Source: Mucilaginibacter straminoryzae
GTDB taxonomy: Bacteria; Bacteroidota; Bacteroidia; Sphingobacteriales; Sphingobacteriaceae
Direction of reading: 5' to 3'
Assembly (NCBI RefSeq): GCF_022953055.1
Contig: NZ_JALJEJ010000010.1
Location: forward strand, 1-64,000
DNA length: 64,000 bases
The notes below the pieces were generated by a model. That model saw nothing but the letters and a program-made list of their open reading frames with translations. It ran no database searches and was not told the origin of the DNA. How positions within the stretch are numbered: position 1 is the stretch's first letter; each line of letters opens with the position of its first letter. Below are positions 7,478 to 16,684 of the stretch, piece by piece. The position numbers and the translations under genes are program-made.

Positions 7478-10219
7478 GAGAACCGCGAGCAGGACTGGCT
7501 GAAATCCAATTTGGCTAAGTTCGCGCAGATGCTTCAAGGCCAGCGCGATAGAAATGCGGTAGCAAATAAGATCCTTTCCGAGTTGGCGCAATTAGTAAAT
7601 GCCCCTTACGGCGCGTTCTACATTTTAGAGCAGCCCGATGAAGGCAACGACGAGCCAACATTAAAGCTGTTTGCAGGTTATGCACCACGCAGCCGCAGAA
7701 CAATAAATAAAGAATTCTCGCTTAACGAGGGTTTGGTAGGGCAGTGTGCCACCGACAAGGAGCGCATTTTGCTTAAAAACATTCCCGGCGAATATTTACG
7801 TATCAGTTCCGGTATCGGCGATGCGCCACCGCTGGATTTGGTTATCCTGCCGGTATTGTTTGAGAATAACGTAAAGGCGGTGATCGAGCTGGGTTCTTTT
7901 GAACACTTTAGCCGTACCCACTTAGACTTCCTCGATCAATTGACGGAATCTATCGGTATCGTACTAAACAACATCGAAACCAATACCCGTACAGAAGAGC
8001 TGCTGAAACAGTCACAATCACTATCCGGCGATTTACGTGCACAACAGGAGGAGCTTCGCCGTGCGAATGAGGAATTGCATGATAAAGCTCAACTGCTGGA
8101 GAAACAGAAGGAAGAGGTAGAGCAGATTAACAAAGAGGTGGAAGAGGCCCGTCGTTCCCTGGAAGAAAAAGCAGAGCAGTTAACGCTAACTTCGAAGTAT
8201 AAATCGGAGTTCTTGGCCAACATGTCGCACGAGTTGCGTACGCCCCTGAATTCGCTGTTGATCCTGGCGCAACAACTGTTCGAAAACCACGAAGGTAACC
8301 TTACCGAGAAACAGATCAGGTATGCAAGAACGATCCACTCCTGCGGTGATGACCTGATCCAACTGATCAATGATATTCTCGATCTGTCTAAGATAGAATC
8401 AGGGGTGATTTTCGCCGACATTATGCCTGTGAGCTTCCGCGAGATAGCTTCTTTTGTGGAAACAACGTTCAAGCCAATTTCAGAAACAAAGAACCTGAAC
8501 TTCGAGATAGAGATAGACGAAGAATTGCCGGAAATGATGGAAACCGACATTCAGCGTTTGAACCAGATATTGAAGAACTTGCTTTCCAATGCCTTTAAGT
8601 TCACCGAGAAAGGTGAAGTGAAATTGAAAATCCAACGTGCTAATAATCAACCCGAAAATCCGATCAAGGATGTGGATAGTGTGATTGCGTTTTCAATTGA
8701 AGATACAGGTATCGGTATTCCAAAAAACACACAAAGCCTCATTTTTGAAGCTTTCCAACAGGCGGAAGGTTCTACCAGCCGTAAATACGGCGGTACAGGT
8801 CTCGGTCTGTCAATTAGCAAAGGTTTTGCGGAGCTACTCGGCGGTACCATTACCGTTGAAAGTGAATTGGGTAAGGGTAGCGTGTTCACACTATTCCTGC
8901 CGTTCAAATACAAAGATTCAAGCAAAACAGCAGATGGCAACGTCACCGTAGTAGCAACCAATGCCGCTTATGCCGCACAGGCAAATAAGGCAATGCTAAG
9001 TACAGATGCAGAAGAAAAGGTGATCGATGATGACCGCCACAACATCCAACAGCATGATAAAGTGATCCTGGTAATTGAGGATGATCTTCGTTTTACCAAG
9101 ATTATGATCGATAAGGTGCACGATTTCGGCTTAAAAGCTGTTGTTGCTTCAACGTATGTAGATATTTTTGAAGCGATCCAGACCTATCATCCCGTTGCAA
9201 TTACATTAGACGTTAACCTGCCTGAGTCGAACGGTTGGAAGGTTCTGAAAATGTTGAAGCGCGATCTGAACTTGCGTCATATACCGGTACATCTGATTTC
9301 GGGAGAGGACAACAAGGCGCTGGCATTTAAACGGGGAGCAAAGAGTTTTCACCTGAAGCCGCTGTCGAACAAATCGCTGGATGAATTGATATCGGGTATC
9401 ATCAGCTTTAATGAAAGAGCCACTAAAAACCTGTTGATTGTAGAGGGGGACGAACAGGAACGAACCGCTTTGGCTGAGCTGCTTTCTGCAGAAGAAGTGA
9501 ACGCCGTAACTGCTGATACAGGTAAGAGTGCTATCGCGCTATTAAAAGAGTCTGTCTATGAGTGTATCGTTTTAGATTACAATATCAGCGATGCCAAGCC
9601 GCTGCTTAACTTCCTGAACCAACAGAAAAACCTGGATATCCCGGTGATATTATATGCTGATAGCGAAATTTCTGAGCATGAACTGTTGCAATTGAAGCGG
9701 CTTAACCACAAAGTAGTGTCGAGAACTGCCGAATCGCGAGGGTTGTTGTTGGAAGAAGTGTCCAAGCTGTTGCACGTGAATATCAGTACACTTAGTAATG
9801 ATAAAGCGCAGCTGTTGGAGAAAGCACATGGCGCGGACGATATCCTGGATAACAAAAAAGTGCTGATCGTGGATGACGACGTTCGTAACCTTTTTGCACT
9901 AACTGCGGCGTTCGAGCGTTCTAAACTAAATTGTATTACCGCAGAAAGCGGCCGCGAAGCGCTGGAAATACTCAATAACGATAAGGATATCGATATTGTA
10001 TTAATGGACATCATGATGCCGGAAATGGACGGCTATGAGACCATACAGTGGATCCGGAAAGAAAATAAGAACAAAAATCTACCAATTATAGCGGTAACCG
10101 CAAAAGCAATGATTGGCGACAGGCAAAAATGTATCGCTTCCGGGGCTTCTGATTATATCACCAAGCCCGTGAAGACAGATCAACTACTTTCGCTGATGCG
10201 GGTTTGGTTGCAACAATAG
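7172..10219 (+). CDS. Hybrid histidine kinase, C-terminal part: HAMP, GAF, HisKA, HATPase and three receivers
   Basis: A 1015-residue frame in phase with the fragment ending at 7150. Residues 1-105 complete the last HAMP units, 125-270 form a GAF domain, and 275-345 a coiled coil. HisKA carries the phospho-accepting histidine in MSHELRTPLN (codon 8228-8230). HATPase_c follows with LNQILKNLLSNAFKF, IEDTGIGIP and KYGGTGLGLS. Three receivers end the protein: the first (about 632-745) and third (about 897-1012, VLIVDDD, LMDIMMPEMDG, ITKPVK) look active; the middle one (755-865) keeps VLDYN but lacks the conserved lysine. The ATG at 7172 may allow restart but has no clear ribosome-binding site. 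Confidence 0.82.
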   Translation: MIDTLAVFADQVTTVAREVGVEGKLGGQANVPGASGTWLDLTKNVNQLAENLTTQVRAIAEVASAVTKGDLTRTIRVDARGEVEALKDTINQMIANLKDTTTENREQDWLKSNLAKFAQMLQGQRDRNAVANKILSELAQLVNAPYGAFYILEQPDEGNDEPTLKLFAGYAPRSRRTINKEFSLNEGLVGQCATDKERILLKNIPGEYLRISSGIGDAPPLDLVILPVLFENNVKAVIELGSFEHFSRTHLDFLDQLTESIGIVLNNIETNTRTEELLKQSQSLSGDLRAQQEELRRANEELHDKAQLLEKQKEEVEQINKEVEEARRSLEEKAEQLTLTSKYKSEFLANMSHELRTPLNSLLILAQQLFENHEGNLTEKQIRYARTIHSCGDDLIQLINDILDLSKIESGVIFADIMPVSFREIASFVETTFKPISETKNLNFEIEIDEELPEMMETDIQRLNQILKNLLSNAFKFTEKGEVKLKIQRANNQPENPIKDVDSVIAFSIEDTGIGIPKNTQSLIFEAFQQAEGSTSRKYGGTGLGLSISKGFAELLGGTITVESELGKGSVFTLFLPFKYKDSSKTADGNVTVVATNAAYAAQANKAMLSTDAEEKVIDDDRHNIQQHDKVILVIEDDLRFTKIMIDKVHDFGLKAVVASTYVDIFEAIQTYHPVAITLDVNLPESNGWKVLKMLKRDLNLRHIPVHLISGEDNKALAFKRGAKSFHLKPLSNKSLDELISGIISFNERATKNLLIVEGDEQERTALAELLSAEEVNAVTADTGKSAIALLKESVYECIVLDYNISDAKPLLNFLNQQKNLDIPVILYADSEISEHELLQLKRLNHKVVSRTAESRGLLLEEVSKLLHVNISTLSNDKAQLLEKAHGADDILDNKKVLIVDDDVRNLFALTAAFERSKLNCITAESGREALEILNNDKDIDIVLMDIMMPEMDGYETIQWIRKENKNKNLPIIAVTAKAMIGDRQKCIASGASDYITKPVKTDQLLSLMRVWLQQ

Positions 10220-10250
10220 TAATGGCATCTACATACCTAATATTTGAAGA

Positions 10251-11525
10251 ATGGATTTAAATTCTGCTGTTAAAATCCTTTTGGTTGATGACAGTGAGGA
10301 TAACTTAATGTCAATGGAGATCGTCCTCGAAAAGAGCGGATATACTTTCTTTAAGGCAAGATCTGGCAAGGAAGCGCTGAAGATATTGTTAAAAGAGGAC
10401 GATTTCACATTGATATTGCTGGATGTAAAGATGCCGATCATGGACGGTTATGAAACCGCCGAACTGATCTATCAGCGTGATAAGCTAAAACATATCCCCA
10501 TCATCTTCATTACCGGGAAGGATTACGAGGAGGATGCCGTTTTTAAAGGATATCAAACCGGCGCGGTAGATTATATCCGTAAGCCGGTCAACCCCGAGGT
10601 GCTTCGCTCCAAGGTTGCGGTATTTGCTGAATTGTATAAGAAAAACCTGCTGCTTCAAAAGCAAGAAGAAGAGCTGCGTGTGATTAACCACGACCTGATG
10701 AAGTTGAATCAGGAGTTGGAAAACCGGGTAAGGGAGCGTACGCTGGAACTGGAAAAGCTGAACGAGGAATTGAAAAGTCTGAACCTTTCAAAGGATAAGT
10801 TCTTGTCCGTCATTTCTCACGATTTACGTAACCCGCTTACCGCTTTACTCACCTCTTCTGCTAAGCTGAATGATGATCCGGAGCACCTGAGCAATAAACA
10901 GCTCAAGCAGCTATCGGGTATCATCTTAAGAACATCAAAACGCATTTTGACGCAGTTGAACGAAGTGGTAGAATGGGCCAAGGAGCAGCACGAAAAAACC
11001 AATTTCAATCCGCAGCGGATCCGGCTAAGCAAAGGTATAGATGATTCGCTTGAACTGGTAAAACCTAATGCCCTCCAAAAAAACATAAGGATAGAGAACA
11101 AGGTGGCGACGGATATTTTCCTCCGCGCAGACACCTTCATGCTAAGGTCTATTATACAAAACCTGGTTACCAATGCCATTAAATTCACGCCAAACGGAGG
11201 TAGTGTAAAGCTAACTGCGCAGGCAGGCAGGGACTTTGTTGAGATTCATGTGCAGGACACCGGTATTGGGATGTCGCCAGAATTGCAGGAGGGGTTGTTC
11301 AGCCGTACAGCAGCAGTTAATAATGGTACCAATAATGAATTAGGTACCGGTTTGGGTTTAATACTGGTTCGGGATTTTGTAGCACAGCATTCGGGTAGTA
11401 TAGTGGTGGAAAGCGTGCTTGGAAAAGGTACACGCTTTACCGTAACCATTCCTTACCTGGAGGAAACTCTTTTAGCCAGCGATGCAGTTGATCTGATAGC
11501 AGGATTGCCCGGCGATGAGATATAA
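10251..11525 (+). CDS. Receiver-first hybrid histidine kinase
   Basis: A 424-residue soluble protein. Residues 6-125 are a response-regulator receiver (ILLVDDSEDN, LLDVKMPIMDGYE with the phospho-accepting aspartate, YIRKPV). A coiled coil spans about 130-180, then HisKA with VISHDLRNPLTALL and HATPase_c with LVTNAIKFTPNG, VQDTGIGM and GTGLGLILV. Proteins with this order receive phosphate from an upstream hybrid kinase and may signal on. It begins 32 bases after the poly-HAMP kinase on the same strand, so the two probably form one phosphorelay. No output domain is seen. Confidence 0.88.
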   Translation: MDLNSAVKILLVDDSEDNLMSMEIVLEKSGYTFFKARSGKEALKILLKEDDFTLILLDVKMPIMDGYETAELIYQRDKLKHIPIIFITGKDYEEDAVFKGYQTGAVDYIRKPVNPEVLRSKVAVFAELYKKNLLLQKQEEELRVINHDLMKLNQELENRVRERTLELEKLNEELKSLNLSKDKFLSVISHDLRNPLTALLTSSAKLNDDPEHLSNKQLKQLSGIILRTSKRILTQLNEVVEWAKEQHEKTNFNPQRIRLSKGIDDSLELVKPNALQKNIRIENKVATDIFLRADTFMLRSIIQNLVTNAIKFTPNGGSVKLTAQAGRDFVEIHVQDTGIGMSPELQEGLFSRTAAVNNGTNNELGTGLGLILVRDFVAQHSGSIVVESVLGKGTRFTVTIPYLEETLLASDAVDLIAGLPGDEI

Positions 11526-11552
11526 AGCCTTATCGCCTAATTACTTTACCCG

Positions 11553-12251
11553 TTAGGCTGGTGATTCTTCGCTGGTTAATTGTTGCAGCCCTTCTTTACT
11601 GGTAATAGAGATGCTTTTTCCGGCTACGCTGATGAGGTTGCTCTGGATCAGCTCGTTCATCATCCTGAATACGGTTTCGTAGGTGGCGCCTGCATAAGAG
11701 GCAAGGTCCTGTCTGCTTAAGTCTACGTTGATGAAACCTTCGGCAGTTCTTCCAAACTGATTTTCCAGCGCAAGTAAAGCCCCGGCAACGCGTCCTTTTA
11801 CAGACATATGAGCCAGGTTTCTCATTTTACGTTCCGATTCTTTTAGTTCATCGGCAAAGAACATCAGCAGTTGATAAGTGAAAGCGCTGTTTACTTTTAG
11901 TGTAGCATCAAAAAAGGGCATATCAATAAAACAAACAATGCTGTCTTCCAATGCAGAGGCCGATACCGGGTAGTGCGCGTCTTTTCCCATACCGCGGTGT
12001 CCGAAAATGGCGCCTTTATTAGCAAAACGGATGATGAGCTCTTTTTCTGCACCCCAACGTTTAAAAACCTTTACATTTCCCTGGTAAACAAAATATAAGC
12101 CTGTTACCGGATCGCCCTCCCGAAAGATCACCTCACCCTTTTTTACTTTAAAGTTTTTTTTGTTGGCTGCAATTGCAGGATGCCATTCGGGTAAACAATT
12201 CTGGCAAAGAAAACAGGAGTTCAGATCACACGGTAGGGATGATTTCTTCAT
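11553..12251 (-). CDS. FNR-like Crp/Fnr transcriptional regulator with cysteine cluster
   Basis: A 232-residue regulator. The N-terminus has four cysteines, C8, C13, C16 and C19 (PCDLNSCFLCQNC). A cyclic-nucleotide-binding-type beta roll covers about 30-125, and C107 in EDSIVCFID aligns with E. coli FNR C122 (ETSMVCEIP). The C-terminal helix-turn-helix reads LSRQDLASYAGATYETVFRM, keeping the Glu and Arg of the recognition helix. This arrangement fits an oxygen- or NO-sensing iron-sulfur protein; cluster binding is inferred. The gene faces the kinase operon convergently with 27 bases between the stops. Confidence 0.88.
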   Translation of the reverse strand: MKKSSLPCDLNSCFLCQNCLPEWHPAIAANKKNFKVKKGEVIFREGDPVTGLYFVYQGNVKVFKRWGAEKELIIRFANKGAIFGHRGMGKDAHYPVSASALEDSIVCFIDMPFFDATLKVNSAFTYQLLMFFADELKESERKMRNLAHMSVKGRVAGALLALENQFGRTAEGFINVDLSRQDLASYAGATYETVFRMMNELIQSNLISVAGKSISITSKEGLQQLTSEESPA

Positions 12252-12529
12252 AGGGGTGTATTTCTACTGCAATTTTTATTTTACTGGCTCAAAATTCAGT
12301 AAAAAAATACCAATAATTACAAAAAATTAAATTTTAATGCAATTTTATGGCGTTTTTGGTGGTCAATTGCCTTTTTATGATTGTTTTTTGTAGTAATTAA
12401 GTTGGAAATTGGAATTTTTGTTAAATAAGTTGAATAATAATCGAAAATCTGAATGAATTTGATTGTATTTTAATAAAGTAGCTACAACTTAATTTAAATT
12501 CGACGCTTTCCTCTTTATCAAGTGATCGC

Positions 12530-13060
12530 TCAGAAGCTTTGTTTGATAATTCTGTCCGGATAATTTACCCTCGAACTTTTTCTTACACCTTTAGCTGTTA
12601 TGTGCACAATCACCATCTGATCGTCGTAAAGGTTATAGAGTAGTGAGGTATTACTTTCAATAACTGAGGGCATGGGTAACTTGTCAGACTCCAGGTAAAC
12701 GTTGATCGCTTCCCGTTCGTTTTCAAACCCAAGGTAATGGAGTATTACTTTTTTATTATTCAGGTTTACGTTAAGGTTGCTTTGGATGTAAGCGCTTACC
12801 ATTTCGTCCATTTGCTGATGTAACTCTTTTTTATTCAGGTCTGCCTTGCGGTGAAACTGCTTTTCCAGCGCCTGTTCAAAATCGTCTGCGAACAGCGTGC
12901 AGGTAGCCTCTAGTTTTTGGTCTGTGTTATTATAATTCAGTTCTACCGTAGCCACGTGAAGAGGGTGTCGCCGTGAAACAATACTTATGCCGGGCATTGT
13001 CCAGGAACTGGAAATTGTAACAATTGCGATTAACAGCAACAAAAAATAACATCTCTTCAT
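12530..13060 (-). CDS. DUF6702 family exported protein
   Basis: A 176-residue protein with a signal peptide (MKRCYFLLLLIAIVTISSS) followed by the HPLHVATVELNYN motif, FADDFEQAL and YLGFENEREAINVYLE, all typical of DUF6702. The function is unknown. The ATG at 13060 is used; the longer frame would need a TTG. It is divergent from the HupE gene with about 50 bases between, and homologues often sit beside HupE/UreJ and M1 peptidase genes as here. The 278 bases on its other side (12252-12529) are AT-rich and empty. Confidence 0.82.
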   Translation of the reverse strand: MKRCYFLLLLIAIVTISSSWTMPGISIVSRRHPLHVATVELNYNNTDQKLEATCTLFADDFEQALEKQFHRKADLNKKELHQQMDEMVSAYIQSNLNVNLNNKKVILHYLGFENEREAINVYLESDKLPMPSVIESNTSLLYNLYDDQMVIVHITAKGVRKSSRVNYPDRIIKQSF

Positions 13061-13112
13061 ATCCAATCCTGATTTTTTGCCTAAATTACCTTTTTTTGAT
13101 GCTTAACGCTAA

Positions 13113-13697
13113 ATGCAGGATTTTCTTTTTTATTTTTCTTTAGGCTGGAAACACATCATCAGCGCGGATGCATTAGATCATCAGCTTTTTATCCTGGCGT
13201 TAACCGCTGTTTTTGTGTGGACGGATATCAAACGTGTTTTAATACTGGTTACTGCATTTACCATAGGCCATTCGCTCACTTTGGCACTGAGTGTATTGGA
13301 TGTGATCAGGTTTTCGAGTAAATGGGTGGAATTTTTAATTCCTTGTACTATTTTTATTACCGCTATCAGTAATCTCGGGCAAATCAACGGCAGGCGCATC
13401 AAGGTAAACCTGAACTACTACTACGCGCTTGGCTTTGGGCTGATACACGGCATGGGGTTCGCCAATGCGATACGTATCATGCTGGCGAAAGATCAAAGCA
13501 TTGGATGGGGCTTATTTGGTTTTAATTGCGGGCTGGAAGCGGGGCAGATTTTTGTGGTGATCATTATCCTAACCGTCGCAGCTGCGGTTTTGCAGTTTAT
13601 ACGCGTAAACCGACGCGATTGGGTTTTCTTTATTTCGGCCGGTATATTTGCACTTGCGCTAAAAATGGCACTGGAAAGATTGCCGATAACTAACTGA
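13113..13697 (+). CDS. HupE/UreJ family membrane protein
   Basis: A 194-residue membrane protein with about six hydrophobic segments. HISADALDHQLFILALTA at residues 15-32, FTIGHSLTLALS and FGLIHGMGFANA carry the conserved histidines of the HupE/UreJ family, which is thought to move nickel, cobalt or a related metal. No urease or hydrogenase gene is nearby, so the substrate here is open. The M1 peptidase gene begins 17 bases downstream and is probably in the same transcript. Confidence 0.85.
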   Translation: MQDFLFYFSLGWKHIISADALDHQLFILALTAVFVWTDIKRVLILVTAFTIGHSLTLALSVLDVIRFSSKWVEFLIPCTIFITAISNLGQINGRRIKVNLNYYYALGFGLIHGMGFANAIRIMLAKDQSIGWGLFGFNCGLEAGQIFVVIIILTVAAAVLQFIRVNRRDWVFFISAGIFALALKMALERLPITN

Positions 13698-13714
13698 ACG
13701 AACTAATAATAACG

Positions 13715-16102
13715 ATGATAAAAAAACTACTTTCTGTAACAGGCTTTAGTTGCCTTATTCTTTTCAGCGCCAGGGCCCAGGACATCCAGAATAACCCGGG
13801 GAGTAACCACGGGAATAAGTTCGAGCAACTGGGAACCATTCTTAGTACACCTAACGAACAGCGTACGGCAAGCGGTGCGCCGGGAGTAAAATACTGGCAA
13901 CAACGGGCGGATTACAACATTAAATGTAGCCTGAACGAGAAGACGCAGACGCTTATCGGCAGTGAAACCATCACTTATTTTAATAATTCGCCGGACCCGC
14001 TTACTTACCTTTGGATTCAGCTGGACGAAAACCAGCATAGCTCGGTTAATAACGCTAATTATCAAAGCAGCTCAAATATGGGACCGGGAATGTCTGTTCA
14101 AAACCTGGACCGTACAGAGGCACGCAATAACAGCGAGGTAGATAACGGCTATGGTGATGTAATTACCAAACTGACCGATGCTACAGGCAAGAAACTGCAC
14201 TATGTGATCAATAAAACCATGATGCGTATCGATCTGCCTGCACCTTTGAAAAGTGGCCAGCAGTTCGTCTTTAATGTAGATTGGCATTATAAAATTTCCG
14301 ATCGTATGGTATTTGGTGGTCGTGGCGGTTACGAGTACTTTCCAGAGGACGGTAACTATGTATTCACTATGGCGCAATGGTACCCGCGCATGTGTGTGTA
14401 CAGTGATTTCCAGGGATGGCAGAACCACCAGTTCGCCGGTCGCGGAGAGTTTGCTTTAACCTTCGGTAATTTTAAGGTTCAGATCACTGTTCCTTCAGAT
14501 CACGTGGTAGGCGGTACCGGCGAGTGTATCAACTACGCGGCAGTACTTTCACCAGAACGCCTGGCCAGATTCAATAAAGCTAGAACATCAGCAGTGCCTG
14601 TAGAGGTGGTTAATCTTGCCGAGGCAAAAGCGGCGGAGAAGACGCCTGCTACTGCTACTAAGACCTGGGTGTTTGCTGCGCAAAACGTAAGGGATTTCGC
14701 CTGGACATCGTCACGTAAATTTGTTTGGGATGCCATGGGTGCCAAGTTGGGTTCAAAGACCGTGATGTGTATGTCTTTCTACGGCAAAGAAGCCTATAAC
14801 TTATGGAGCCGCTATTCTACCAGGGTAGTAGCACACACCGTAAAAAGCTACTCGCATTTTACATTTGATTATCCGTACCCGGTTGCGCAAAGTGTGGAAG
14901 CTTCAAATGGTATGGAATACCCGATGATCTGCTTTAACAACGGCCGTACTGAAAAGGATGGTACCTACAGCGAAACCACTAAGAACGGCATGATCGGCGT
15001 GATTATCCACGAGGTAGGACACAATTTCTTCCCGATGATCGTTAACAGCGACGAGCGCCAGTGGACCTGGATGGATGAAGGCTTGAATACCTTTGTACAA
15101 TATTTAACCGAAAGCTTATGGGATAACAAGTTCCCGAGCAAACGCGGACCTGCTTACGCCATTGTTGACTACATGAAGCTGCCTAAAGATCAGCTGGAGC
15201 CGATCATGACCAACTCTGAAAACATCGTTCAGTTTGGTCCGAATGCCTACTCAAAACCGGCGACAGGTTTGAATATTTTACGTGAGACGATTATGGGCCG
15301 CGAATTGTTCGATTACGCATTTAAAGAATATGCACGCCGTTGGGCTTTCAAGCATCCTACTCCTGCAGATTTCTTCCGTACCATGGAAGATGCCAGCGGA
15401 GAGGATCTGGATTGGTTCTGGCGCGGATGGTTCTACAGCACTAATCCTTGTGATATTTCGCTTGATTCTGTAAAAGTTGCTGTTCCTAATTTTTCTGATA
15501 AGCAATCGAGAACAAGTACTTCATCCGCTAATGACAAAGTACCTGCACCTATAGTGGTTGCGGATGATATTTCAAAAGCAAGAAACAGAGCAGAAAATAT
15601 TAAGTTCTATACAGACCAGGACCCTGAAACGCAAGATTTCTACTGGAAATATGACCGTGGTTTGGTTAAAGTGAACGAAGGAAAATACGCGGAACTGATG
15701 AAGGGCCGTCAGGCAGGTGAGTCTGTTGAGCCAATGACCGAGGCTGAGAAGGCTAAGTATGCCAATAAATTCTTCTATGAACTGGCTTTCTCTAATAAAG
15801 GCGGGCTGGTAATGCCAATTATCGTAGAGTTTACGTTTAAGGATGGGTCTAAAAAAACGGATCGTATCCCTGCGCAAATCTGGCGGTTGAATGAAAAGCG
15901 GGTAACTAAGTTTTACAGCCTGGACAAAGAGGTTGCTTCAATTAAGTTAGACCCGATGAGGGAAACTTCGGACATCGACGAAACCAACAACTATTGGGGG
16001 CAATTGCCTGAACCGTCAAAATTCCAGTTATTTAAGCAACGTACGGGCGGTGCTGCACGCGGCCAGTCTACCGGTGTAAATCCAATGCAGGTTGCACAAT
16101 AA
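13715..16102 (+). CDS. M1 family zinc metallopeptidase
   Basis: A 795-residue exported peptidase. A signal peptide (residues 1-21) is followed by the M1 N-terminal beta domain (about 50-280) and the catalytic domain. The zinc site is complete: H432-E433-V-G-H436 in IIHEVGHNFFPM and E455 in WMDEGLNTF, with the expected spacing. GMEYPMICF supplies the substrate-binding motif that is GxMEN in classical M1 enzymes. The C-terminal region (640-795) is an extra beta-rich part. It should act as a periplasmic aminopeptidase. A strong terminator follows 30 bases after the stop. Confidence 0.9.
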   Translation: MIKKLLSVTGFSCLILFSARAQDIQNNPGSNHGNKFEQLGTILSTPNEQRTASGAPGVKYWQQRADYNIKCSLNEKTQTLIGSETITYFNNSPDPLTYLWIQLDENQHSSVNNANYQSSSNMGPGMSVQNLDRTEARNNSEVDNGYGDVITKLTDATGKKLHYVINKTMMRIDLPAPLKSGQQFVFNVDWHYKISDRMVFGGRGGYEYFPEDGNYVFTMAQWYPRMCVYSDFQGWQNHQFAGRGEFALTFGNFKVQITVPSDHVVGGTGECINYAAVLSPERLARFNKARTSAVPVEVVNLAEAKAAEKTPATATKTWVFAAQNVRDFAWTSSRKFVWDAMGAKLGSKTVMCMSFYGKEAYNLWSRYSTRVVAHTVKSYSHFTFDYPYPVAQSVEASNGMEYPMICFNNGRTEKDGTYSETTKNGMIGVIIHEVGHNFFPMIVNSDERQWTWMDEGLNTFVQYLTESLWDNKFPSKRGPAYAIVDYMKLPKDQLEPIMTNSENIVQFGPNAYSKPATGLNILRETIMGRELFDYAFKEYARRWAFKHPTPADFFRTMEDASGEDLDWFWRGWFYSTNPCDISLDSVKVAVPNFSDKQSRTSTSSANDKVPAPIVVADDISKARNRAENIKFYTDQDPETQDFYWKYDRGLVKVNEGKYAELMKGRQAGESVEPMTEAEKAKYANKFFYELAFSNKGGLVMPIIVEFTFKDGSKKTDRIPAQIWRLNEKRVTKFYSLDKEVASIKLDPMRETSDIDETNNYWGQLPEPSKFQLFKQRTGGAARGQSTGVNPMQVAQ

Positions 16103-16131
16103 AAACAAAAACAGTAAAATCAGATCTAAAG

Positions 16132-16166
16132 AAGGGTGTTTGCGAATGCAGGCACCCTTTTTCTTT
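16132..16166 (+). terminator. Terminator after the M1 peptidase gene
   Basis: A 12-pair stem (AAGGGTGTTTGC with GCAGGCACCCTT, including G-U pairs) with a GAAT loop is followed by TTCTTTT on the plus strand. Confidence 0.85.
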
Positions 16167-16194
16167 TGCCTTAATCATGCGAGGCTTTAAAACT

Positions 16195-16223
16195 AAAAAC
16201 CCCGCCTTACGGGCAGGGTTTTT
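16195..16223 (-). terminator. Terminator of the histone-H1-like gene
   Basis: The arms AAAAACCCcGCC and GGCaGGGTTTTT pair with a single mismatch and are flanked by A and T runs on both sides. It sits 20 bases after the stop of the leftward small gene and could also act as a second stop for rightward transcripts. Confidence 0.75.
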
Positions 16224-16242
16224 ATAGTGAAAAAACACAAAC

Positions 16243-16419
16243 TTATTTTGCGTTTTTCTTTTCTGTAACTTCTTTACGGATGTCGCTTGCCAGAACTTTA
16301 GCTTTTTGGAAAGCATTTCTTACGCGGGTACCGGCAGCTTTATTTCCTTTTTCGTAAAATGCTGCTACATCTTTCTCAGTCTCACTGATCAGTTGTTTTA
16401 ACTCTTCGAATTTTTGCAT
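16243..16419 (-). CDS. Small histone H1-like (HC1-type) basic protein
   Basis: A 58-residue, lysine-rich protein of the family annotated histone H1 in Bacteroidota. It shows FEELKQLISETEKDVAAFY, then GNKAAGTRVRNAFQKAK and a basic tail KEVTEKKNAK. It is expected to bind DNA loosely and help compact the nucleoid, as deduced from chlamydial Hc1 similarity. The ATG at 16419 fits family members; the longer frame up to 16509 crosses the promoter region. It has its own terminator, so it is likely transcribed alone. Confidence 0.82.
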   Translation of the reverse strand: MQKFEELKQLISETEKDVAAFYEKGNKAAGTRVRNAFQKAKVLASDIRKEVTEKKNAK

Positions 16420-16684
16420 GTGTTTATAATTTTTAAATTGAACGGCGTAAATTAATGTTTTTATTGTTATTACAATTAAAAAGCGCTTATCACCTCCGTT
16501 GGTCGGCAATATAGGCCTTTATTAATCAGGTTTACATGAAAATTTTCCACAAAAACACCTCTTATACGTATCTTATTTTAAAAAGATACATTTTAAAAAA
16601 GGTAAATCAGGGGTAATAGGGTGGTTATTATAAAATGATATTCAGCCTGCGTTTATACAAACCAGACTGAATATCAAGAGCTGA

